DNA of 8,748 nt, taken from Pseudomonadota bacterium (GTDB lineage Bacteria; Pseudomonadota; Alphaproteobacteria; UBA828; JAPUJA01). Positions 1 to 5,040 of the stretch are shown here, in pieces; the stretch's first letter is position 1, and each line of letters opens with the position of its first letter. The DNA is taken from positions 1 to 8,748 of the forward strand of contig JAPUJA010000155.1 of assembly GCA_027296525.1 (NCBI GenBank), given 5' to 3'. A program made the position numbers and the translations under genes. Below the pieces are notes generated by a model. That model worked only from the letters and a program-made list of their open reading frames with translations, ran no database searches and was not told the origin of the DNA.

Positions 1-13
1 TTTCCGTTTCCAT
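1..13 (-). CDS. Probable start of the next leftward gene (partial, 4 codons)
   Basis: An ATG on the minus strand at 13-11 opens a frame reading Met-Glu-Thr-Glu that runs off the left edge. A GAGGAG Shine-Dalgarno (plus-strand CTCCTC, 23-28) lies 9 nt upstream, which is good spacing. An in-frame ATG at 22-20 abuts the same site with no spacer, so 13 is the better start. It lies 29 nt after the SDR stop codon, which suggests a third gene in the reductase-SDR operon. Four residues do not allow a function call; a Rieske oxygenase or another catabolic enzyme would fit the context, but this is a guess. Confidence 0.35.
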
Positions 14-22
14 GCTGTCCAT

Positions 23-58
23 CTCCTCAGACGACCGGCTCCTCAGACGACCGGCTCC
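23..58. repeat. 16-bp tandem duplication at the SDR stop codon
   Basis: The unit CTCCTCAGACGACCGG occurs perfectly at 23-38 and 39-54, followed by four further matching bases (55-58), giving about 2.25 copies. On the coding (minus) strand each unit holds the final SDR codons, a TGA stop and a GAGGAG Shine-Dalgarno. The copy at 39-58 supplies the actual stop (43-45). The copy at 23-38 carries the Shine-Dalgarno for the probable next gene. Since 16 is not a multiple of three but the second copy lies after the stop, the SDR protein is unchanged. Replication slippage is the likely origin. Confidence 0.85.
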
Positions 59-993
59 GTGTTGAAGGCTTCGAGGTCGCTCGTCAAATCCACATAGGCC
101 GCAGCGAACTTTTCTTCCGCGGCTCGCGCGAGCGCGGCCACGTCCCAATCCTCGCGCTCATTCACGAGCCTTCGGACCGGTCGCGGCTGGGAGAAGAGAA
201 AGACCTCGCGCCCGCGCACGCCGAACAGCTGGCCGGAAATGCCTTGCGCCGCATTCGAGCAGAGCCAGGCCACGACCGCCGCCACATGGGCCGGTTCGAT
301 CCGCAGCGCGCGTTCCTTATAGGCCGCCTGGGCCTCGTTCGCGGGCTGGATGATCTCGGTGACACGGGTATGGGCGAAAGGCGCGAGGGCATTCACCGTG
401 ATCCCCGAGCGCGCCAGATCCATCGCGGCCACGCGGGTCAGGCCGACGAGCCCGGCCTTCGCGCTCGCATAGGGGCTCTGACCGAGATTGCCGTAGAGGC
501 CGGCGCTCGAGGTGATGTTGACGACTCGCCCCCAATCATAACGATCGCCGCCGCGCTTCGTCTTCGCCTGTGCGCGCATCACGGGACTCGCGGCCGCGAG
601 CACATAGTACGCCGCCGAGAGGTTCGTTTCGATCACCCGGTCCCAGTCTTCCGGCTCGCTCTTGAAGATGAAGGCGTCCCTCAGGATCGCCGCGTTGTTC
701 ACGATGATGTCGATGCCCCCGAAGCGCGCTTCGGCGAGCGCGACGGCCCCGCGCGCGTCGCCCGGCGAGCGCACGCCCGCCGGATATGCGACGGCGCCGA
801 TCCCGGCCGCCGCTTCCTCGGCGATCGTGGGGTCGGGGTTCGTGCCGTCGATCGCCACGCCGTTATCCGCGATCACGACCTTGGCGCCGCGCGCGGCTAG
901 GTCCTTGGCGATCGCAAATCCGATCCCGCGCGCGCCCCCGGTCACCAGGGCGACGCGGCCCTCGAGCCGCGAAATGTCGTCTGCCGCGTTCAT
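43..993 (-). CDS. SDR family NAD(P)-dependent oxidoreductase with C-terminal extension
   Basis: A 316-residue classical short-chain dehydrogenase/reductase, a cytoplasmic enzyme interconverting an alcohol and a ketone with NAD(P). Visible are the cofactor-binding TGGxxxGIG motif at residues 18-25, Asp43 at the end of beta-2 (acidic residues there usually favour NAD over NADP), the NNAA motif at 99-102, Asn124, Ser162 and the YxxxK pair Tyr175/Lys179. Two departures from the usual ~250 residues are clear: a basic insert around 142-154 before the catalytic Ser strand, and a tail of about 65 residues after the fold. The tail contains GQLFGVRGREVFLFSQPRP and recalls hydroxyacyl-CoA-dehydrogenase-like SDRs of the multifunctional-enzyme-2 type. 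Its ATG overlaps the reductase stop (ATGA, 990-993), so translation is probably coupled. Oxidation of a hydroxylated product or a hydroxyacyl-CoA are both possible; the substrate cannot be read from the sequence. Confidence 0.93.
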   Translation of the reverse strand: MNAADDISRLEGRVALVTGGARGIGFAIAKDLAARGAKVVIADNGVAIDGTNPDPTIAEEAAAGIGAVAYPAGVRSPGDARGAVALAEARFGGIDIIVNNAAILRDAFIFKSEPEDWDRVIETNLSAAYYVLAAASPVMRAQAKTKRGGDRYDWGRVVNITSSAGLYGNLGQSPYASAKAGLVGLTRVAAMDLARSGITVNALAPFAHTRVTEIIQPANEAQAAYKERALRIEPAHVAAVVAWLCSNAAQGISGQLFGVRGREVFLFSQPRPVRRLVNEREDWDVAALARAAEEKFAAAYVDLTSDLEAFNTEPVV

Positions 994-2018
994 TTTTCTC
1001 CGATCAGCCGGGCTTTCTCGGCCTCAGTGTAGAACGGATCGGCGTGGCAGTCCTCCGCGCGCACGCCGAGTTTCTTCAGGACTTCGACGCAGGATTCGAC
1101 CATCACCGGAGGCCCCGCGAGATAGGCCTTGGCCCCGTCGAGATCGTCGAAATCCTTGAGCAGCGCATCCTCCAAATAGCCGGTGCGCCGCCCTGTCTCA
1201 GCAGCCGGCTCCGAGAGCACGGGCGTGAACCCAAGATTGGGGTGGCGGACCTCAAGACTCTCGAAATGCGCCTCCAAATAAATGTCCCGCTCCTCGCGCA
1301 CCCCGAGATAGAGGTGGATCGGCTGGCGCGCGCCGGAGGCCAGCGCCTCTTCCAGGATCGACTTGATCGGCGCGAGGCCGGAGCCCCCGGCGAGCGCGAC
1401 GATCGGCCCTCGATGCCGTGCCCGGTAGTAGCAGAAGCCGTAGGGGCCCTCGAGGCGCACCGCATTCCCGAGCGCGAGCCCCGCTTCGACGAAATGGCTG
1501 ACCGCGCCTTGCTCGACGGCGCGGATGTGGAATTCCAACATGTCCTCGCCCGGCCGGTTCGCCATCGAGTAGTCCCGCACCGGCTGGCCCGGAAAGGTCA
1601 CTTCGGCGTATTGCCCGGCCGAGAAGTCGAAGGGCCCGCCCGCCTCGATCCGAAGGCGGACCCGCATCGTGTCGTGGGTCAGCCTGTCGAGTTGGGCCAC
1701 GCGGCAGGCGAGAACGCGGTGGGGATGGGCGGCGACCTCGTCCTCCTCAATATAGGCGAGTTCGCAGTCGCTCCAGGGGACCGACCGGCAGGCGAGGATG
1801 AGGCCCGCCTTCGCCTCTTCGGGCGTGAGCGCGAACTCCGAATAGGGCGCCATCTGGACCTCGCCCGCGAACAGGTGCGACTTGCAGCTGCCGCAATTGC
1901 CGGCCCGGCAGCCATGGGGATAGGGCCGGCCCTCGGCGAGCGCGGCCTCGAGAATCGTCGCGCCCGCCTCGACCAAAAGCGGTGCCTGCCATTGCCGCAC
2001 GACCACCTTGAACGCCAT
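990..2018 (-). CDS. Oxygenase reductase: [2Fe-2S] ferredoxin, FAD and NAD(P) domains
   Basis: A 342-residue electron-transfer flavoprotein of the naphthalene dioxygenase reductase/benzoate dioxygenase reductase type. It takes electrons from NAD(P)H through FAD and an N-terminal plant-type [2Fe-2S] cluster to an oxygenase. The cluster ligands are Cys37, Cys42, Cys45 (CxxxxCxxC) and Cys77. The FAD-binding RxYSxxN motif is RDYSMAN at 148-154. The pyridine-nucleotide site shows GGSGLAP at 211-217 and AGPPVMV near the C-terminus, and the protein closes with HADPFY, as in dioxygenase reductases. The frame is open to an ATG at 2072, but the ferredoxin fold begins at MAFKVVV (2018) and a candidate promoter lies between the two, so 2018 is preferred; its Shine-Dalgarno is weak. 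It is the first gene of the leftward operon and overlaps the SDR by 4 nt. No oxygenase component lies in the window. CDP-glucoseen-reductase-like roles are less likely. Confidence 0.93.
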   Translation of the reverse strand: MAFKVVVRQWQAPLLVEAGATILEAALAEGRPYPHGCRAGNCGSCKSHLFAGEVQMAPYSEFALTPEEAKAGLILACRSVPWSDCELAYIEEDEVAAHPHRVLACRVAQLDRLTHDTMRVRLRIEAGGPFDFSAGQYAEVTFPGQPVRDYSMANRPGEDMLEFHIRAVEQGAVSHFVEAGLALGNAVRLEGPYGFCYYRARHRGPIVALAGGSGLAPIKSILEEALASGARQPIHLYLGVREERDIYLEAHFESLEVRHPNLGFTPVLSEPAAETGRRTGYLEDALLKDFDDLDGAKAYLAGPPVMVESCVEVLKKLGVRAEDCHADPFYTEAEKARLIGEK

Positions 2019-2050
2019 CAAACCGCCACCGGTCACGTCTCCGTCGCCAT

Positions 2051-2079
2051 ATTCTTCTCGCTGATCGGGCAAATTTCAA
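2051..2079 (-). promoter_or_regulatory. Candidate sigma-70-type promoter for the reductase-SDR operon
   Basis: Read on the minus strand, TTGAAA (2079-2074) is followed after 17 nt by AAGAAT (2056-2051). That is a good -35 and a fair -10 at canonical spacing. Transcription would start near 2044, giving a leader of roughly 25 nt to the ATG at 2018 and excluding the longer start at 2072. This is a motif match only. Confidence 0.3.
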
Positions 2080-2137
2080 CGGAGATGACGAGGCAGGAGG
2101 GCGCACGGGCCTCACAAAGAAGAGCTTGAGTGGCGTG

Positions 2138-2168
2138 CCGATATAAGAACAATCTCTGGGAATATCGG
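2138..2168. promoter_or_regulatory. Inverted repeat, possible operator upstream of the DUF1989 gene
   Basis: CCGATAT at 2138-2144 is mirrored by ATATCGG at 2162-2168 with 17 nt between, centred about 40 nt before the DUF1989 start. It lies in the 173-base divergent region between the reductase and DUF1989 genes, so a bound regulator could control either. A weak -35-like TTGAGT (2126-2131) and AACAAT (2148-2153) overlap it at 16-nt spacing. No regulator gene is present in the window to pair with it. Confidence 0.3.
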
Positions 2169-2191
2169 GCACAGCTGAAGGAAGCCGGATC

Positions 2192-2776
2192 ATGAGCGAG
2201 CGCATCGTCATCGCCCCCAAATCGGCCGAGGCCGTGATCGTGAAGCGAGGACAGACGCTTCGGGTGACGGATATCGAGGGCCAGCAGGTCGCCGATTTCG
2301 TCTGCTTCAACGAAACCGATCACGCCGAGTATTTCTCGCAAGCCAAGACGCGGATCAACAATTGGAGCGCGCGGATCGCGCAAGGCGGCCTGCTGTACTC
2401 GAATCTCAACAACGTCATGTTCGAAATCACCACCGACAAGGTGGGCGTGCACGACCTGCTCTTCCCCCCCTGCAACCGCTTCATCTACAAGAAGATCTTC
2501 AATGACGACCGCACCGGCTGTCTCGAGCATCTCACGAGCGCGCTCGAAGTCCACGGCATCGGCATCGGCGAAATTCCCGATCCCTTCAATCTGTTCATGA
2601 ACACCTCGCTTGCCGAGGACCAGGCGCTTCGGATTCACCTCCCCGTTTCGAAGGCGGACGACTATACCGAACTCACGGCGCGCATGGACTGTCTCGTCGC
2701 CGTCAGCTCCTGCGCCGATGATCTCGACGACTGCAACGGCGGGCGCTGCACCCCAATCGGGATCGAGGTCGTGTAG
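2192..2776 (+). CDS. DUF1989 / urea-carboxylase-associated family protein
   Basis: A 194-residue cytoplasmic protein whose whole length fits the DUF1989 family. Family features visible are an N-terminal beta-rich start (GQTLRVTDIEGQQVADFVCF, 20-39), HDLLFPPCN at 87-95, DPFNLFMNT at 130-138, and a C-terminal MDCLVAVSSC...DDCNGG...TPIGIEV segment (165-193). Seven cysteines (38, 94, 110, 167, 174, 181, 186), several clustered, suggest a metal site, although I cannot confirm ligands. In guanidine degradation two DUF1989 paralogues form carboxyguanidine deiminase; other members have no known reaction. Here a single copy stands alone, with no carboxylase or allophanate hydrolase nearby. The ATG is supported by AAGGA 9 nt upstream. 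The gene diverges from the reductase and converges on the eutA-like gene with 17 nt between them. A role on an amidine, carbamoyl or amine group is inference. Confidence 0.88.
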   Translation: MSERIVIAPKSAEAVIVKRGQTLRVTDIEGQQVADFVCFNETDHAEYFSQAKTRINNWSARIAQGGLLYSNLNNVMFEITTDKVGVHDLLFPPCNRFIYKKIFNDDRTGCLEHLTSALEVHGIGIGEIPDPFNLFMNTSLAEDQALRIHLPVSKADDYTELTARMDCLVAVSSCADDLDDCNGGRCTPIGIEVV

Positions 2777-2793
2777 GACGCGCCTTCGCAGCC

Positions 2794-3573
2794 TCACATC
2801 GCGAGCAGCCGGCCGAAGCCTTCGATCGGGCGCCCGTAACCCAAGAGCCGCAGGGCGTGCCAGGCCATCGCCTGATTGCTCGTGATCACGGGCTTGCCCG
2901 TTTCGGCCTCGAGCGGCGCGATCGCATCCAACGCGCGAAGCGCCGTGCAGGAGATGAAGATCGCTTGCGTCCCGGGTGAGTCGAGCGCACGCGCCGCCTC
3001 CAGGATCGAGCGCGGCGTCACCCGGGCGATCTCACCGTCCCGCTTGAGCTCGAAGCTTCCGAACGCCGCGATCTCGCAGCCCCGCGCCTCGAGATACGCG
3101 GCGATCGGGCGGTTGACGTCTTCGATATAAGGCGTCAGCACGGCGATCCGGCTGACGGCCAATCGCTCAAAGGCGGCGAGCGCGCCCGTGATCGGGGTCG
3201 TGCATGGGATGCCGGGGCGCGCCTTGCGCAAGGAGTCGAAAACGCGTTCCTCCCCGATCAGGACGCTTCCCGAGGTGCAGCCATAGGCGAAGACGTCGAT
3301 CCGGCCTTCGGGCAGGATGAGCCGAGCGGCGCCTTCGAGGCCCGCCTCCATCGCGCTCAGACTCTCGACCGTCACCGTATCCGCGTTCGTGATGCGGCTG
3401 ACATAGAGCGCGAGGTCATCGTCCGGCAGGAGGCGGCGCCAATCCTGCTCGATCACCTGGTCGGACGAGAGCGCGATCAGGCCGATGCGGCCCTTCGCGC
3501 CCAGGCCCTCGTCGAGTTCCGCGGGCGCATGCGCAATCGCGACACGCGCGCCCTCCGCCTTCGCCGCCGTCAT
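2794..3573 (-). CDS. eutA: Asp/Glu racemase superfamily protein, EutA/maleate isomerase-like
   Basis: A 259-residue protein of the Asp/Glu racemase/maleate isomerase/arylmalonate decarboxylase superfamily, which acts next to a carboxylate using a pair of cysteines. Both are present: Cys99 in YGCTSGS (97-103) and Cys209 in SCTALR (208-213), one per half of the pseudo-symmetric fold. Blocks such as VESLSAMEAGLEGAARL (69-85), TTPITGAL (125-132), LTPYIEDVN (146-154) and the C-terminal TSNQAMAWHALRL look most like ectoine-utilisation protein EutA, whose exact reaction is not firmly established. The frame extends upstream to 3663, but those residues overlap the previous gene and look non-native; ATG 3573 sits 4 nt after the M24 stop codon, implying one transcript and coupled translation. 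Maleate isomerase is the main alternative. The superfamily call is firm; the EutA label is moderate. Confidence 0.85.
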   Translation of the reverse strand: MTAAKAEGARVAIAHAPAELDEGLGAKGRIGLIALSSDQVIEQDWRRLLPDDDLALYVSRITNADTVTVESLSAMEAGLEGAARLILPEGRIDVFAYGCTSGSVLIGEERVFDSLRKARPGIPCTTPITGALAAFERLAVSRIAVLTPYIEDVNRPIAAYLEARGCEIAAFGSFELKRDGEIARVTPRSILEAARALDSPGTQAIFISCTALRALDAIAPLEAETGKPVITSNQAMAWHALRLLGYGRPIEGFGRLLAM

Positions 3574-3577
3574 GGCC

Positions 3578-4738
3578 TCATCGCCCCGCCGCCGCATAGA
3601 GATCGAGCGGCGCCTTGGACAACGGCTCGGCGCCCCGCTCGGTGACGAGGCTCGTCCGCCCAAGGGTCGAAGCCAAGCCCCGTTCGCTGTCGAAGATGAT
3701 CATATGACAGAAGAAGATCATACCCGGTTCCGCTTCGACGGGGTTGCCGTGATAGAGCATCGGCCAATCCATCCAAGTCGGCGCGAAGGTCGCGCCCAGG
3801 GAATAGCCGCAGGCGTTCAGGCGGTGGGCGCGATAGCCCGCCCCGTCCATGACCCGCGCGTGGGCATCGAACGCCTCGCCCACGGGCCGGCCGGGCTTGA
3901 GCGCGTCCTCCACGGCGATGAGAGCCTCCACCGCGACCCCGTGCATCTCCGCCTGGCGCGCCGGAAGCTTGCCCAGGCGAAGCGTGCGCATCATCGCGAC
4001 ATGGTAATGCCGGTAGGCCGCAGCCCATTCGAGAGTCAGCTGATCGTCGGGCTCGAGATGCCGTCGCCCCGAGAAATAGCGGCAGAGCAGCGCGCCCGGC
4101 CCTGAACCGATGATGAACTCGTTGCCCGGATAATCGCCCCCTCCCTTGAAAATCTCCCCCTGCATCGCCGCCAGGATGTCGCCCTCGAAGGCGCCGGGCA
4201 GACAGAGCCGCTCGGCCTCCGCGAGCGCGATATCCGCGAGCTCGGCCGCCTTGCGGACATAGGCGATCTCGGCCTCGCTTTTCACCACGCGCAAGGCGCT
4301 CACGAGCTCGGAGGCGTCGACGAGGATGCAGAAGCCCTCGAGCGCGGCATCCAATCGCTTGCCGCTCCTGGCCGTCAGGCCGTAGGCCTCATATTCGACG
4401 CCGAGCCGTTTGCCCCGGCAGCCCTGCCGGGCGAGGATGTCCTTGAGCTCGTCCGCCGGGTTCGCGCCGGGGCCATCGGTCCAGATGCGGATATCCCCGA
4501 TCACCGAGGTCGCCTGCGCCTGCCTCAAGTCCGGCGCGCGCGTCAGCAGCGTGATCCGCCCGTCGGCGCCCAGATAGAGGCATTGAAAGAAGACATAGCC
4601 GAAGCTGTCATAGCCCGTGAGGTAATACATGCTCTCCTGACGAAAGAGCAGCAGCCCGTCGAGCCCTTCTTGGGCCATGGCAGCGCAGGCGCGGGCTCGG
4701 CGCGCCGCAAGCTCCTGGGTCGAAAAATGCAGCGCCAT
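3578..4738 (-). CDS. eutD: M24 creatinase-like hydrolase, EutD/DoeA (ectoine hydrolase) type
   Basis: A 386-residue two-domain 'pita-bread' protein: a creatinase-like N-terminal domain (MYYLTGYD, 37-44; end near 140) and an M24 domain from about 155. Aligned by eye to aminopeptidase P, the five metal ligands are replaced: the first Asp by Glu237, the second by Ala248, the His region by NACGYSLG (308-315), and the two Glu by His345 and Gly360. The motif YRHYHVAMMRT (242-252) matches the non-metal creatinase/ectoine hydrolase branch, which splits C-N bonds in small cyclic or guanidino compounds rather than Xaa-Pro peptides. Length is close to known ectoine hydrolases. The frame is open to 4975, but AAGGAG lies 10 nt before ATG 4738 and only 1 nt before ATG 4747, so 4738 is chosen. 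It heads a two-gene unit with the eutA-like gene. Ectoine as substrate is plausible, not proven. Confidence 0.85.
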   Translation of the reverse strand: MALHFSTQELAARRARACAAMAQEGLDGLLLFRQESMYYLTGYDSFGYVFFQCLYLGADGRITLLTRAPDLRQAQATSVIGDIRIWTDGPGANPADELKDILARQGCRGKRLGVEYEAYGLTARSGKRLDAALEGFCILVDASELVSALRVVKSEAEIAYVRKAAELADIALAEAERLCLPGAFEGDILAAMQGEIFKGGGDYPGNEFIIGSGPGALLCRYFSGRRHLEPDDQLTLEWAAAYRHYHVAMMRTLRLGKLPARQAEMHGVAVEALIAVEDALKPGRPVGEAFDAHARVMDGAGYRAHRLNACGYSLGATFAPTWMDWPMLYHGNPVEAEPGMIFFCHMIIFDSERGLASTLGRTSLVTERGAEPLSKAPLDLYAAAGR

Positions 4739-4748
4739 GATCGCCATG

Positions 4749-4754
4749 CTCCTT
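4749..4754 (-). promoter_or_regulatory. Ribosome binding site fixing the eutD-like start
   Basis: The minus strand carries AAGGAG here. It is 10 nt from ATG 4738 and 1 nt from the alternative ATG 4747. Only the former allows normal initiation, and no comparable site serves the upstream start at 4975. Confidence 0.6.
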
Positions 4755-4807
4755 AAACCCGACCGCCTCGCCCGCGGCAATCCTAGCGCAAACCCCTGGC
4801 ACGCGTC

Positions 4808-4820
4808 CTTAACCCTTAAG
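4808..4820. promoter_or_regulatory. Short perfect dyad CTTAA-CCC-TTAAG, possible operator
   Basis: A 5-bp perfect inverted repeat with a 3-nt centre lies about 70 nt upstream of the eutD-like ATG, in otherwise very GC-rich DNA. CCTTAA recurs at 4751-4756 beside the ribosome binding site. The size fits a small dimeric regulator site or the edge of a promoter, but no regulator is visible and the motif is short. Confidence 0.2.
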
Positions 4821-4874
4821 CCACGCCGCCTTTGAGTCCTTCGGCAAGCCTCATCCGGCCGGCCGCGCGCCGCC

Positions 4875-4903
4875 TTTATCACGAGCTTCTTTTGCCCTAT
4901 CAT
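4875..4903 (+). promoter_or_regulatory. Weak promoter candidate for the ABC transporter operon
   Basis: TTTATC (4875-4880) and TATCAT (4898-4903) are spaced by 17 nt. The -10 matches five of six consensus bases; the -35 only three. If used, the binding-protein mRNA would have a leader of about 130 nt that includes the GC-rich foldable segment. Confidence 0.2.
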
Positions 4904-5040
4904 GGCCGCCGATCCGCCGCCGGGCCCCGGCTCGGACGGATGGACAAAAAGAGAGCGAGCAAGCTTAAAGCCCACCCTCCGAGGCGAGGTAAGCCGAGGG
5001 CGGGTGTAAAGGCCCGGCTCGAAAAAGGGAGATAACGGAC

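Larger units (their letters stand above)
4739..5040. other. Divergent intergenic region between eutD-like gene and ABC transporter
   Basis: These 302 bases contain no convincing gene; the open frames crossing them are upstream extensions or shadows. They hold the eutD-like Shine-Dalgarno (4749-4754), a short dyad (4808-4820), a weak rightward promoter candidate (4875-4903), a GC-rich foldable segment (about 4912-4941, outer arms ATCCG/CGGAT with an inner CCGG/CCGG stem), a second possible stem (CACCC 4973-4977 with GGGTG 5002-5006), and the binding-protein Shine-Dalgarno (AGGGAG, 5026-5031, 9 nt before ATG). Transcription presumably leaves in both directions. No known riboswitch class was recognised. 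Confidence 0.6.

Noticed and set aside
2019..2072. N-terminal extension of the reductase to 2072
   Set aside because: The ferredoxin domain starts at the 2018 methionine, and the candidate promoter's transcription start would fall downstream of 2072.
786..2129. A 447-codon plus-strand open frame opposite the reductase and SDR genes
   Set aside because: It is antisense to the ferredoxin reductase, whose cluster, FAD and NAD motifs are intact. The product is Arg/Pro-rich and low in complexity at its start, typical of a shadow frame.
3578..4738. DMSP lyase DddP or Xaa-Pro aminopeptidase identity for the M24 protein
   Set aside because: Both rely on conserved metal ligands of the M24 fold, which are replaced here. 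The creatinase/ectoine hydrolase branch fits better.
4797..4812. Sigma-54-like -24 box TGGCACG
   Set aside because: The -24 element matches, but the -12 position reads CTTAA instead of TTGCA/T, so the essential GC is missing.
4739..4975. N-terminal extension of the eutD-like protein to 4975
   Set aside because: The added 79 residues are basic and unlike the creatinase N-terminal domain. The Shine-Dalgarno at 4749-4754 fits ATG 4738 only.
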